From: Actinoplanes sp. M2I2
GTDB taxonomy: Bacteria > Actinomycetota > Actinomycetes > Mycobacteriales > Micromonosporaceae
DNA: 64,000 nt
Assembly (NCBI RefSeq): GCF_023544445.1
Contig: NZ_JALPVJ010000014.1
Location: 186,001 to 250,000 of the forward strand
Reading direction: 5' to 3'
The position numbers and the translations under genes are program-made. Within the stretch, counting starts at the first letter, position 1; each line of letters begins with the position of its first letter. The notes under the pieces are model-generated. The model saw only the letters and a program-made list of their open reading frames with translations. It was not told the origin of the DNA and searched no databases. Below are positions 15,813 to 25,026 of this stretch, one piece after another.

Positions 15813-18509
15813 TCAGCGGGACAGGGCCTCGCGCAGCTGGCGGCGCGAGCTGATGCCCAGCTTGGTGAAGACCTTGCGCATGTGCCACTCGACCGTGCGG
15901 GCGCTGAGGAACAGCTGGGCGCCGATCTCCGGGTTGGACAGCCCCTCGCGGGCCATCTGGGCGATCTGCGCCTCCTGCGCGGTCAGCTCCTCGCGCAGGC
16001 GGGCCTGGCGGTGCGGGGCGGCCGCCCCGGCGGCGAGCAGCTCCCGGCGGGCCCGCTCGGCGAAACCCAGCAGACTCATCGCGGTGCACATCTCGTACGC
16101 CAGGGCGAGCTCGCGGCCGGCGTCGGCGCGCCGTCCGGTGCGGCCCAGCCACTCGCCGTACAGCAGATGGGCGCGGGCCAGGGCGGGCCGGGCCCGGGTG
16201 CGGCTGAGCAGCGCGACCGCCCGCCGGAAGTCGGCGTCGTCCCGGCTCAGCTGGGCCCGCGCGCCGGCGGCCAGGCCGAGGGCCCAGTCGGTGCCGCTCG
16301 CCTCGGCCCGGCGGGTCAGCTCGCGCAGCGCTCCGGCGGCGAGGTCGTCGTGTCCGCCGCGCACGGCCGCCTCGACCAGCTCGGGCAGCGCGTGGTTGCC
16401 CGCGGTCGTCTCGCCCCGCTCGTCGGCGGCCCGCCGGGCCGCCGCCAGGGCCTCGTCGTGCCGGCCGAGCCCGTTCGCCAGCACGGCCCGGGCGTACTCC
16501 ACGGGCGCGCCGCCACCCTCGATCAGGCCTCGGGCACGGCCGTCGTGGCCCTGCCAGCCGGCCTGGATGACCGCGGCGTACGACGTCTCGCCGACCCCCG
16601 TCGCCGCGCGCACCGACCGGGCCTCCTCGATCAGGGAGGCGGCCGCGGCGGCCTCGCCGCACAGCACCAGGACGGCGGCGCGGATGGTGAGGGCCGGTTG
16701 CAGCTCGCTCAGCGCGCCGGTGATGCGGGCCGCGCGCAGGTTGCGGTCGGAGAGGTCGTACGCGTCCTGGTCGGCCCACAGGCTGACCGCGAGCTTGGCG
16801 CCCTGGCCCAGCTCGGCGGCGGCCGGCTCGCCGTCGCGCAACGCGATCAGAGCCTCGCGCGTGGCCGGCCCGGCGGCGTCGTAGTCGTCCTGCGTGATCG
16901 CCGCGAACGCTTCCAGCAGCAGATCGGTCGTGCCCGGTGAGCCGCCGGGCCGGCGGGGAGCGGCGCGGATTGCCCGGGCCACCTCGGCCAGGCCGCCACC
17001 GTGCCGCCGGCCCTGCGGGTCCTGAGCCGCGACGAGAGCGTCCAGGCGGGCCTGCCGGGACAGCACCGGGTCGAGCGGCTGCAGACGTTCGGCCGCCGCG
17101 AGCAGGAGCGGCACCGCGTCCGTGGCCCGGGACGCGGACGCCAGGCGGGCGCGCAGCAGGTCGGTCCGGGCGTGCTGCAACGCGTCGAGCGGACCGGCCA
17201 GAGCCAGCACGAGCAGCCGGCGCGCCTGGTCCACGGCGCCCGCGCGCAGGTTGGCGAAGGCGGCGTCGAGGCCGCGCCGGACCTGGTCGCCCGGGTCGGG
17301 GGTGAGCTCGGCGGACCGGCTCAGAAAGGCCGCCGCGGCGCCGAGCCCGCCCCGTGACTGCGCCCGGCCGGCCGAGTGCTCCAGCTCGGCCGCCACCTGT
17401 TCGTCGGGGTCGGGCGCCGCGCGGGCCCGGTGCCAGGCGTGCCTGTCCGGGTCGGCCGCGGCGTCGGTGGCGCCGGCCAGCGCGCGGTGCACCCGGTGGC
17501 GGTCGTCCAGTTCCGCGTACCGGTAGGCGGCCGACCGGACCAGCGGGTGCGCGAAGACCACCCGCCGGCCCACCTCGAGCAGCCCCTCGTCGACCGCGGG
17601 GGCCAGGGCGGCCGGGTCGGCGCCGAGCAGGTGCGCGGCCCGGTCGAGCAGGGCCGGGTCGCCCAGCGGGTCGGCCGCGGCGGCCAGCACGAGCAGGCGG
17701 GTGTCGGCGGGCAGCCGGCCCAGGCGGCGGCCGTGGCTCTGCTCGATCCGGCCGGCCACCGACCGGCTGCCCGGCAGGCCGAAGCCCCCGGCCAGGCCGG
17801 TGGCCGTCCAGGTGCGCGGCAGTTCGAGCAGGGCCAGCGGGTTGCCGTGGCTCTCGGCGACGATCTGGTCGAGAACGGCGACGTCCAGGAAGCCGTGGAC
17901 GGTGCGCCGCAACAACGCCCGCGCGTCGGCGTCGTCCAGCCCGCGGACCCACACGGTGGGCAGCCCGGCGAGCAGGTCGTCACCGTTGTCCCGGGTGGCG
18001 TAGACACAGCCGACCGGGTCGGCCCGCAGGCGGCGGGCGACGAACGACAGGATGTGCGTCGAGGCGCTGTCGAGCCACTGGGCGTCGTCGACCAGGCAGA
18101 GCACCGGCTGGGCGGCGGCCGCCTCGGCCAGCAGGTTGAGCACGGCCAGCCCGACCATCAGCCGGTCGGGCGGCGGGCCGGCGCCCAGTCCGAAGACGAC
18201 GGCGAGCGCGTCACGCTGCGGAGCGGGCAACTGGTCGAGATGCAGGAGCAGCGGCGCGCACAACTGATGCAGACCGCCGTACGGCATCTCCTGTTCGGAC
18301 TCGACCCCGGCGACCGGCAACACCTGGAACTTGCCGGCGCGCCCGGTCGCGTAGGTCAGCAGCGCGCTTTTGCCGCTGCCTTCCTCGCCCCGCACCACCA
18401 GCGCGCGGCCGCTGCCGCCGGTGACGTCGTCGAGAAGCCGGTCGAGAGCGGCGCACTCCGCCTGTCGCCCGAGCAGCCCGGCCGGTCTCCGTTCCGCGTC
18501 CGCAGCCAT
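15813..18509 (-). CDS. LuxR family LAL-type ATPase transcriptional regulator (2 of 3)
   Basis: The 898-residue paralogue of its neighbours begins GLLGRQAECAALDRLLDDV, with Walker A GEEGSGKS near 41-48 (Ser for the usual Thr) and Walker B PVLCLVDDAQWLD near 135-147. It ends with the LuxR helix-turn-helix LTAQEAQIAQMAREGLSNPE and [18 protein letters not shown]. It is divergent from the third LAL gene across 127 bp and convergent with the first. The three share domain order and local sequence and so arose by duplication or joint recruitment. Target genes are unknown. Confidence 0.93.
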   Translation of the reverse strand: MAADAERRPAGLLGRQAECAALDRLLDDVTGGSGRALVVRGEEGSGKSALLTYATGRAGKFQVLPVAGVESEQEMPYGGLHQLCAPLLLHLDQLPAPQRDALAVVFGLGAGPPPDRLMVGLAVLNLLAEAAAAQPVLCLVDDAQWLDSASTHILSFVARRLRADPVGCVYATRDNGDDLLAGLPTVWVRGLDDADARALLRRTVHGFLDVAVLDQIVAESHGNPLALLELPRTWTATGLAGGFGLPGSRSVAGRIEQSHGRRLGRLPADTRLLVLAAAADPLGDPALLDRAAHLLGADPAALAPAVDEGLLEVGRRVVFAHPLVRSAAYRYAELDDRHRVHRALAGATDAAADPDRHAWHRARAAPDPDEQVAAELEHSAGRAQSRGGLGAAAAFLSRSAELTPDPGDQVRRGLDAAFANLRAGAVDQARRLLVLALAGPLDALQHARTDLLRARLASASRATDAVPLLLAAAERLQPLDPVLSRQARLDALVAAQDPQGRRHGGGLAEVARAIRAAPRRPGGSPGTTDLLLEAFAAITQDDYDAAGPATREALIALRDGEPAAAELGQGAKLAVSLWADQDAYDLSDRNLRAARITGALSELQPALTIRAAVLVLCGEAAAAASLIEEARSVRAATGVGETSYAAVIQAGWQGHDGRARGLIEGGGAPVEYARAVLANGLGRHDEALAAARRAADERGETTAGNHALPELVEAAVRGGHDDLAAGALRELTRRAEASGTDWALGLAAGARAQLSRDDADFRRAVALLSRTRARPALARAHLLYGEWLGRTGRRADAGRELALAYEMCTAMSLLGFAERARRELLAAGAAAPHRQARLREELTAQEAQIAQMAREGLSNPEIGAQLFLSARTVEWHMRKVFTKLGISSRRQLREALSR

Positions 18510-18539
18510 CTCCGCCTCCCGCGCCGACGGCGTGCCGGA

Positions 18540-18606
18540 ATCCTAACTCCGGATCGCTGCGGGCCGATGTGCCCCAGGTCACAGGGGTTGCCGAGCTGGT
18601 TAGGAT
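18540..18606. promoter_or_regulatory. Symmetric -10-like elements between divergent LAL genes
   Basis: GTTAGGAT occurs on the plus strand at 18599-18606 and on the minus strand at 18547-18540, each about 30 bp from the start codon it faces. TAGGAT is a good -10 hexamer. The repeat may therefore mark two promoters, or be the inverted site of a shared regulator. No convincing -35 elements are seen. Confidence 0.35.
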
Positions 18607-18636
18607 CACCGTGCTGACTGTCGTGGGGGGCTCGTC

Positions 18637-21354
18637 GTGCCGGCATTGATGGACCGTGAAACCGAACGCGCGTCGCTCGACCGCCTCCTCGAGACCGTCC
18701 GCTCGGCCCGCAGCCAGGCCCTGATCGTCCGGGGCGACCCGGGTGTCGGCAAGACCGCGCTACTCGGCTATCTCACCGGGCGGGCCCGGGAGTTCCAGGT
18801 GCTCCCGGTCTCCGGGGTGCAGTCCCAGATGGAGCTCGCGTACGCCGCCCTGCACCTGCTCGTCGAGCCGCTCCTGCACCGGCTGGACGAGATGCCCGCG
18901 CCGCAACGCACCGCGCTGCGCACCGCGCTCGGCCTCAGCGCCGGGCCGCCACCGGACCGCTTCCTGGTCGGCCTGGCCCTGCTCACGCTGCTCTCCGAGT
19001 CGGCCGGGGACCGACCGCTCATCTGCGTCGTCGACGACGAGCAGTGGCTCGACCAGGCGTCGGCCCAGGCCCTCGGTTTCGTGGCCCGGCGGCTCGCGGC
19101 CGACCCGGTCGGGCTGGTCTTCGGCGCCCGGGAGCCCAGTGCCCACCTGGCCGGACTGCCGGTGCTCGAGGTCGCCGGGCTCGAGCCGGGTCACGCCCGC
19201 GACCTGCTCGACGCGAGCCTGTCCGGGCCGCTCGACGACCAGGTGCGCGACCGCATCGTCAGCGAGGCCCAGGGCAACCCGCTGGCCCTGCTGGAACTGC
19301 CGCGCAGCCTGACCACCGCCGATTTCGCCGGCGGGTTCGGGTTCCCGGTGACGCCGTCGGTCTCGGCCCGCCTCGAGGAGGGCTTCCTGCGCCGGATGGA
19401 GTCGTTGCCGGCCCCGGCCCAGCGGCTGCTGCAACTGGCGGCGGCCGACCCGTCCGGCGACCCGGTGCTGGTGCACCGCGCGGCCCGCCGGCTCGGCATC
19501 CCGCCGCAGGCCGCGGTGCCGGCCGCCGAGGCGGAGCTGCTGCAGTTCAACGAGCGGGTGCACTTCCGGCACCCGATCGTGCGCACGGTGGCGTACCGGT
19601 CGGCCTCCGGACCGGCCCGGCGCGAGATGCACGCGGCGCTCGCCGAGGTCACCGACGCGGTGGCCGATCCGGACCGCCGGGCCTGGCACCGCGCGCAGGC
19701 CGTCTCCGGCCATGACGAGGCCGTCGCCGCCGAGTTGGAGCTCTCGGCCGACCGGGCGCAGTCGCGAGGCGGGCTCGCCGCCGCGGCCGCCTTCCGCGAG
19801 CAGTCCGTACGGCTGACCCCCGACCCGGCCCGGCACGCCGAGCGGGCCCTGGCCGCCGCGGCCGTCACCATGGCGTCCGGCGCCTTCGGCCGGGCCCGCG
19901 AACTGCTCGACACGGCCACCGCCGGTCCGCTCCCGCCGTTCGCCGCCGCGCAGGCCGGCCAGCTGCGCGCCCGCATCACCTTCGTCGCCGGCGTCGGTGA
20001 GGACGCCCTCGCCGTGCTGATCCGCTCGGCCGAGACGCTGACCCCGCTCGACCCCGGCCTGGCCCGGCTGAGCTACCTGGAGGCGATCCGGGCGGCGTCG
20101 TTCGCGGGCCGGATGACCGGGCCGGGGTCGATGCGTGAGATCGCGTTCGCCGCCCGGGCGCTGCCGCCCGCGGCCCGGCCACGTCCGGTGGACCGGCTGC
20201 TCGACGCGCTGGCGACGATCTTCACCGAGAGCCCGGCGGCCGCCGCCCCGGCCCTGCGGCAGGTCGCGCGCGAGTTCGCCACGAGCCCGCTCACCCGCGA
20301 GGACGGGCTGGCGTTCGGCTGGCTCGCCTCCGCGGTGATCTGGGACGACGACGCGGCGTACCGGATCAACGCCCGGCAGGTGGCGGTCTCCCGCGCGACC
20401 GGCGCCCTCGACCAGCTGCCACTCGACCTGGTCGCGCTGGCACTCTCCGAGGCCTGGCGGGGCGACTTCGCCTCGGCCGAGGCCCACATGGCCGAGACCG
20501 CGGCCATCTGCGAGATCACCGGCAGCCAGATGCCGCCCTCGACCACGGCCTTCCTCGCGGCGCTGCGCGGCGACCCGGCCACGCTGGCCCCGCACACCGA
20601 GACCCTGTTCGCCGTCGCCCGGATCGGTCAGCAGTCCCAGGCCACCTACGCCCACTGGGTCAACGCGGTCCTCGCGGGCGGGCACGGACGCCATGCCGAC
20701 GCGTACGCGCAGGCCAAGCTCGCGGTCGACGACGGCCACGTGTTCGTCTCGACCTGGGCCCTGCCCCAGCTGATCGAGTCGGCAGTCAAGGTCGGCGAGC
20801 AGGACGTGGCCGCGCGAGCCTGGGAACAGCTGACCGCCACCACCCGGGACGGCACGGAGTTCGGCCGGGCCCAGGAGGCGCTCGGCCGTGCGTTGCTCGG
20901 CGACGGCCCCGCGTACGGCGAGGCGATCGACCTGTTCGGCCGGGCCGGCATCCGCACCGAACAGGCCCGGGCCCGTCTGCTGCTCGGCGAACGGCTGCGC
21001 CAGGACAACCGCCTCGACGAGGCCCGCTCCGAGCTGCGCACCGCCCGGGAGGCGTTCGAAACCATGGGCATGACCGCGTACGCCGACCGGGCCCGCCGCG
21101 AACTGCTGGCCACCGGGGAACGCGCGGCGCGCCGCCGCAGGGACGTCGCCCCCGCCGCGCTGACCGCCCGCGAGTCCCTGATCGCCTGGCTGGCCGCCGA
21201 AGGCCTGAGCAACCCCGAGATCGGGGCGCAGCTCTTCCTGAGCGCCCGCACCGTCGAATGGCACCTGGGCAAGGTCTTCGGCAAGCTCGGCGTCACCTCC
21301 CGCACGGAGCTCGCCGGCAAACTGCCCGACCGCCCGCAGACCGCCGAGGGATGA
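18637..21354 (+). CDS. LuxR family LAL-type ATPase transcriptional regulator (3 of 3)
   Basis: The 905-residue protein has Walker A GDPGVGKT near residues 34-41, Walker [13 protein letters not shown] (Glu where the other two have Ala) and a C-terminal LuxR helix-turn-helix ([38 protein letters not shown]). The middle is a long TPR-like helical region rich in Ala and Arg. The gene is divergent from the second LAL gene, and an acetyltransferase gene starts 4 bp after its stop, so the two are probably one operon. The inducer is unknown. Confidence 0.93.
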   Translation: MPALMDRETERASLDRLLETVRSARSQALIVRGDPGVGKTALLGYLTGRAREFQVLPVSGVQSQMELAYAALHLLVEPLLHRLDEMPAPQRTALRTALGLSAGPPPDRFLVGLALLTLLSESAGDRPLICVVDDEQWLDQASAQALGFVARRLAADPVGLVFGAREPSAHLAGLPVLEVAGLEPGHARDLLDASLSGPLDDQVRDRIVSEAQGNPLALLELPRSLTTADFAGGFGFPVTPSVSARLEEGFLRRMESLPAPAQRLLQLAAADPSGDPVLVHRAARRLGIPPQAAVPAAEAELLQFNERVHFRHPIVRTVAYRSASGPARREMHAALAEVTDAVADPDRRAWHRAQAVSGHDEAVAAELELSADRAQSRGGLAAAAAFREQSVRLTPDPARHAERALAAAAVTMASGAFGRARELLDTATAGPLPPFAAAQAGQLRARITFVAGVGEDALAVLIRSAETLTPLDPGLARLSYLEAIRAASFAGRMTGPGSMREIAFAARALPPAARPRPVDRLLDALATIFTESPAAAAPALRQVAREFATSPLTREDGLAFGWLASAVIWDDDAAYRINARQVAVSRATGALDQLPLDLVALALSEAWRGDFASAEAHMAETAAICEITGSQMPPSTTAFLAALRGDPATLAPHTETLFAVARIGQQSQATYAHWVNAVLAGGHGRHADAYAQAKLAVDDGHVFVSTWALPQLIESAVKVGEQDVAARAWEQLTATTRDGTEFGRAQEALGRALLGDGPAYGEAIDLFGRAGIRTEQARARLLLGERLRQDNRLDEARSELRTAREAFETMGMTAYADRARRELLATGERAARRRRDVAPAALTARESLIAWLAAEGLSNPEIGAQLFLSARTVEWHLGKVFGKLGVTSRTELAGKLPDRPQTAEG

Positions 21355-21358
21355 GCCG

Positions 21359-21973
21359 ATGGACCCGTACCTGAGCACCCCGCCGGCCATCCCGCCCGGC
21401 TCGATCGCGGCCGGCCGGCAACCGGTCCTGACCGCGCCGGGCGAGGTGACCCTGCGCCCGTGGGAGGACGCCGACGCGCCGGTCTTCCTCGGCGCCTACC
21501 AGGACCCGGCGATCCGGCGCTGGCACACCCGCCGGCCGGCCTCCGAGGGCGACGTCCGGCAGTGGTTCGAGCAGTACCGCCACAACTGGGAGCGCGAGGC
21601 CGGCGCGAGCTGGGCGGTGACCCGGGGCGGAGAGGTGGCCGGCCGGGTGGCGCTGGGAAACATGGAGCTCGCCGACGGGATCGCGGGGTGCGCGTACTGG
21701 GTGCTGCCCGCGGCGCGCGGGACGGGGGTGGCTCCGCGGGCGCTGTCGGCGGTCGCCGGGTGGGCGCTCGGGGCAGCCGGGTTCCACCGACTGCACCTGA
21801 GCCACTCGACCACGAACGACGCCTCCTGCCGGGTCGCCGTCAAGGCCGGCTTCCGGCTGGAGGGCACCAAGCGCAGCGAGGCGGTACACGCGGACGGCCG
21901 CCACGACATGCACCTGCACGCCCGGATCAGGGAGGATTCGTGGCCGGCCGTTCCGGGGTCCCCTGTCCCGTGA
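21359..21973 (+). CDS. GNAT family N-acetyltransferase
   Basis: The 204-residue protein has the RimJ-like GNAT pattern: VTLRPWEDADAPVFLGAYQD near residue 29, motif A as VLPAARGTGVAPRALSAVAGWA near residues 117-138 (acetyl-CoA loop R-G-T-G-V-A), and the late NDASCRVAVKAGFRLEGT typical of protein or small-molecule N-acetyltransferases. It starts 4 bp after the third LAL gene and is probably co-transcribed. The substrate is unknown. Confidence 0.88.
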   Translation: MDPYLSTPPAIPPGSIAAGRQPVLTAPGEVTLRPWEDADAPVFLGAYQDPAIRRWHTRRPASEGDVRQWFEQYRHNWEREAGASWAVTRGGEVAGRVALGNMELADGIAGCAYWVLPAARGTGVAPRALSAVAGWALGAAGFHRLHLSHSTTNDASCRVAVKAGFRLEGTKRSEAVHADGRHDMHLHARIREDSWPAVPGSPVP

Positions 21974-21983
21974 GGCGGCGCGC

Positions 21984-22343
21984 CTACTCCGGTCGCCACT
22001 CCTCGCGATAGCCGGGCTGGTCGGCGAACGCCTCGGCGAACACCTGAACCGCCTCGTCCAGCACCACCAGGGCCAGCGGCGGCACGGTGATGTCCTGGTT
22101 GGCCTCGTACAGAGCGAGAAGCTTCCGGCCGGCGACGATCACGGACTCCCACTGTGGGTCGCTGACGTGGTTTTCCGGGTCGTCACAGGCGGAGGCGCTG
22201 TGCCCGAGGTGGCGCTCCCGCTCCTGAAGCCGCAGCCGGAGCCAGGTCACCAGATCATCTTCCGGTTCACTCTCCGAGACCGGCTCCGACATCGCACTCA
22301 CCAGCGCTTCAGCATCTACGCCGTAGCTTCTCAGCTCGTCCAT
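21984..22343 (-). CDS. DUF6221 family protein
   Basis: The 119-residue acidic protein matches the actinobacterial DUF6221 pattern: EDDLVTWLRLRLQERERHLG after a short leader, HVSDPQWESVIVAGRKLLALYEAN in the middle and the hallmark end FADQPGYREEWRP. Function is unknown. ATG 22343 is chosen because AAAGG lies nine bases upstream; an in-frame ATG at 22352 has no spacing to that site. A nine-codon out-of-frame mini-ORF with a better ribosome binding site overlaps the start. Confidence 0.75.
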   Translation of the reverse strand: MDELRSYGVDAEALVSAMSEPVSESEPEDDLVTWLRLRLQERERHLGHSASACDDPENHVSDPQWESVIVAGRKLLALYEANQDITVPPLALVVLDEAVQVFAEAFADQPGYREEWRPE

Positions 22344-22360
22344 GCCTGCCATCCTTTCAT
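22331..22360 (-). other. Nine-codon mini-ORF overlapping the DUF6221 start
   Basis: ATG at 22360 follows GGAGGTCGCA (complement of 22361-22370) at ideal spacing and encodes MKGWQAWTS before TGA, ending 12 bases inside the DUF6221 coding region in a different frame. The same decamer GGAGGTCGCA precedes the small membrane protein gene at 22796. It may couple or limit translation of DUF6221, or be chance. Confidence 0.35.
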
Positions 22361-22523
22361 TGCGACCTCCCTGCCCAGCAGGCCCTCCTCCAGCGTCCAC
22401 GCGCCCACCGCCCCGGCGGCCTTCACGCCCACCCGGCACCGCTCAGAGTCCGGACCGCAAGGACGAAGGCTCGAGTGGAAGCCGGCCACACCGCCCGCGG
22501 CAGGAGCCGGTGGTCAACCTTCG

Positions 22524-22796
22524 TCAGGCTCTTCGCAACTCGTCGGGCGACGACACCGGGTAAGTCGGTCGCACCCACCGGCATGGGGGATCCGGAACGA
22601 CAACCATCGCAGGTGCCTGTTTGTTGGCCGGCGGCTGAGGCAGGACCCATTCCGCGACGTCGCGTGCAAGCCCGAGAACCGCAGCCAGCGCAGCGATGAC
22701 GGTGGCGATTGCGGCCCGCTCAGACAGTGGACGGCGACCGGGGCGCATGCTTGTCCTCGTGGCCTCGCCGTGGGCGGCAGTTCGATAGATAGTCAC
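22524..22796 (-). CDS. Small single-pass membrane protein (90 aa), hypothetical
   Basis: The GTG start at 22796 is supported by GGAGG with five bases spacing (complement of 22802-22806). The product has a basic N-terminal region (RTSMRPGRRPLSERAA), one hydrophobic segment near residues 29-45 (IATVIAALAAVLGLA) and a Pro-rich tail, so it is probably anchored in the membrane. No family is recognised. A palindrome CTTACCGTAAG (22835-22845) and AT-rich promoter-like DNA lie upstream. Confidence 0.5.
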   Translation of the reverse strand: MTIYRTAAHGEATRTSMRPGRRPLSERAAIATVIAALAAVLGLARDVAEWVLPQPPANKQAPAMVVVPDPPCRWVRPTYPVSSPDELRRA

Positions 22797-23237
22797 TGCG
22801 ACCTCCGGCAAAAGGTCTTCAGGGCTCTCTTTTGCTTACCGTAAGTGGTTGCATATTCACCGATTGTGATTCTAACCAACGCTGATAAGAGGTGATGGCA
22901 CCATCAATACCGCATTCCTCACCGGCCAGATTGGGCTGATGGTGCATTCACCGCCTGTTTCCGTTCGACCCTTCGAGTGCGATTCGCTCGGTCAGCTGAC
23001 GTGGCTGTGACTTGCCGGCCTCGTCGTACCTGAGTACGTCATGCCCTCCGCCGCCACCGGCGAGATGGCGTCCAGCCGCGCCCCCATAAGCGTCGAAGCG
23101 ACCGACCACGACACAAACGCATGGCCCGTCGCCTTCCGGTTGCGGCCAGGGAATGGCGGCCGGTGCGCAAGACACCGGCCGCCATTCTCGGCCCTATACC
23201 GCGAGAGGTCCATCGGCGCTCATCGGCGACCCTTGAG
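22797..23237. other. Intergenic region with AT-rich segment
   Basis: No gene with a credible ribosome binding site was found here. The part 22828-22900 is clearly richer in A/T than its surroundings and likely holds promoters. It contains the palindromes CTTACCGTAAG (22835-22845) and TGATGGCACCATCA (about 22893-22906). The rest (22960-23237) is GC-rich and shows nothing I can interpret. Confidence 0.4.
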
Positions 23238-23573
23238 TCAGCCTGCGTAATCGACTACCTCGCGCACCTCGACAGCGCCGTATCGAGCGGTGGGAAGCTG
23301 CTCCGCCAACGCCGTCGCCGCGTCGAGGTCGGCGACATCGACGACGTAGAGGCCGGCAACTGCCTGACCCGGTCGACCGCCGGCGCCATCCACCGCGCTC
23401 ACCCCGTCGCGAACCGTCACCCAGCGTGCGGCGTCGGCGGGATGGAAGCCGGCTTCGTACACGAATGAGCCCGCGTCGCGGACGTGCTTGTCGAACTCCA
23501 ACCAATCCTGGACTTCGCCGTCGGCAGGCCCGGCTTGCGTCGGATCATATTGATAGAGCAGAGCGAACTTCAT
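23238..23573 (-). CDS. YCII-related domain protein
   Basis: The 111-residue protein matches the YCII-like (DGPF/YciI) group often paired with ECF sigma factors in actinobacteria: start MKFALLYQYDPTQAG, middle VYEAGFHPADAARWVTVRDG, end VAGLYVVDVADLDAATALAEQLP and GAVEVREV. No sigma factor gene is adjacent here. ATG 23573 has AAGGGGA at good spacing. Function is unknown; YciI homologues may be small dehydrochlorinase-like or signalling proteins. Confidence 0.85.
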   Translation of the reverse strand: MKFALLYQYDPTQAGPADGEVQDWLEFDKHVRDAGSFVYEAGFHPADAARWVTVRDGVSAVDGAGGRPGQAVAGLYVVDVADLDAATALAEQLPTARYGAVEVREVVDYAG

Positions 23574-23648
23574 GAAGATCCCCTTGATCCGTCGATTCCT
23601 TGATCTTGCCAAGCCGACCTTAAGCTCCAGGGTGGACTGACGGAACTA

Positions 23649-23811
23649 GGGTCTGTTTCGTAGCTGGGGTGGGAGCGAGGCGCGGTTCAGATTTCGTCTG
23701 GTGGTGGCCCGTGGAAGCCCGGCTCCCGGTGTTGGAACCGGGTTTTCGCGGGACGCCGCCAGGCGGGATCTGGGCCTCGCCGCAGCCCCGCCCCAGCTAC
23801 GAAACAGACCC
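23649..23811. mobile_element. 163-bp MITE-like element with perfect terminal inverted repeats
   Basis: The ends GGGTCTGTTTCGTAGC... and their exact reverse complement pair over 22 bp (23649-23669 plus one, with 23791-23811); counting the flanking TA the symmetry is 24 bp (23646-23669 with 23791-23814). The element is bounded on both sides by TA, as expected for a TA target duplication of IS630- or IS5-type transposases. Inside there is no transposase gene, only imperfect extension of the repeats to about 35 bp, so it would be moved in trans by a related IS elsewhere in the genome. Confidence 0.7.
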
Positions 23812-23814
23812 TAG

Positions 23815-24156
23815 TCATCGGCAAAGACGATAATCCGCACAGACAGTCGCGAAACAACCTTGCGTCGCGTGAAGAACACCGCCGGAAGCAGCCCTCAGGC
23901 ATATCTTGCTCAGCGCAAGAGAACTGTGCGGAGCGCACTTCGATCAGGTCCGCTCCGCGCAGGAGCATCGTGCCCGCACATCGCGTAGCCGCACCCCTCA
24001 GCGCGGGACCACACGGCAGCTCCCACAGTGACCATCCCCCAAGGTCGACCGCAAGAATCCCCAGCCCACCCAGCCAAGGAGATCCGAGACCACGCGTGTG
24101 CCGCCCCAGCTCCGGGGTAACCGCGCCCACATCGCCCCAAGCCGAAGGGAACTCCC
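23815..24156. other. Intergenic region after the MITE
   Basis: These 342 bp contain no gene I can support. A small hairpin CTTGC-TCAGC-GCAAG lies near 23907-23921. The start of the following SDR gene has no strong ribosome binding site. No known regulatory motif was recognised. Confidence 0.35.
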
Positions 24157-24966
24157 ATGCCACAGCGCTACGAAACCTACGACCGCGTCGCCGTGGTGAC
24201 CGGCTCCGACTCGGGCATCGGGGAAGCCATCGCTGTGGCGCTGGCCCGGGACGGTTTCGACGTCGGCGTCACCTACCGGTCGGACGAGGCCGGCGCGATC
24301 ACCACGGCCGAGAAGGTGCGAGCCGCCGGGCGCCGGGCCGAAGTGCGTCACCTCGACCTCACCCGGCTCCCCGGCGCGGCCTCGGTGGTCGACGAGCTGG
24401 CCGATGCGCTGGGCGGGCTCGGGGTGCTCGTGAACTGCGCGGGCACCGGCACCTCGACGCCGGTGGTGGAGACGTCGTTCGAGGACTGGCGTGAGGTGCT
24501 TTCGACCGACCTGGACGGGCCCTTTCTGTGCGCGCGGCGGGCGGCGCGGCGGATGCTCGCGGCCGGGCGGGGCGGGCGGATCATCAACATCACCAGTGTG
24601 CACGAGCATGCGCCGCGGGTGGGGTCGGGCGCGTACTGCGCCGCGAAGGGCGGGCTGGGGCTGCTCACCAAGGTGATGGCTCAGGAGCTCGCGGCTCAGG
24701 GGATCACGGTGAACGCCGTGGCGCCGGGAGAGATCGCCACCGAGATGACCGGCAACGAGGACGTCGACCCGTTCACGGTCGAGCGCCCCGGCATCCCCGC
24801 CGGCCGGCCGGGCGACGCCAACGAGGTCGCGGCCGTGGTGGCCATGCTGGCCGGGCCGTCGGCGGCCTACGTGACCGGTTCGTCGTACGTGGTCGACGGC
24901 GGCATGTTGCTGATGGGACCGCAGGCCGGCTCGCATCTGGAGAGCGACGCCTGGCGCGAAGGGTGA
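24157..24966 (+). CDS. SDR family oxidoreductase (FabG-like)
   Basis: The 269-residue classical short-chain dehydrogenase has the cofactor loop TGSDSGIG (residues 15-22), the structural motif NCAG near 94, catalytic Ser in INITSV, Tyr160 and Lys164 (YCAAK), and the C-terminal VDGG. The basic residue after the second strand suggests NADP(H). It oxidises or reduces an alcohol/ketone pair; substrate unknown. The gene stands alone between the MITE region and the hemerythrin gene. Confidence 0.9.
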   Translation: MPQRYETYDRVAVVTGSDSGIGEAIAVALARDGFDVGVTYRSDEAGAITTAEKVRAAGRRAEVRHLDLTRLPGAASVVDELADALGGLGVLVNCAGTGTSTPVVETSFEDWREVLSTDLDGPFLCARRAARRMLAAGRGGRIINITSVHEHAPRVGSGAYCAAKGGLGLLTKVMAQELAAQGITVNAVAPGEIATEMTGNEDVDPFTVERPGIPAGRPGDANEVAAVVAMLAGPSAAYVTGSSYVVDGGMLLMGPQAGSHLESDAWREG

Positions 24967-25026
24967 CCGCATAGATCACTCCGGACCGGGTATGCCGCGC
25001 CGCAGTCCACCAGCTGAGGAGACAGC

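Noticed and set aside
22948-23250. Several small frames in the region before the YCII gene
   Set aside because: They overlap each other on both strands, lack ribosome binding sites and show no family pattern.
23649-23811. The inverted repeat as a simple terminator of the YCII gene
   Set aside because: The gene reads away from it, the arms are 115 bp or more apart, and TA flanks with 22-bp perfect ends fit a mobile element better.
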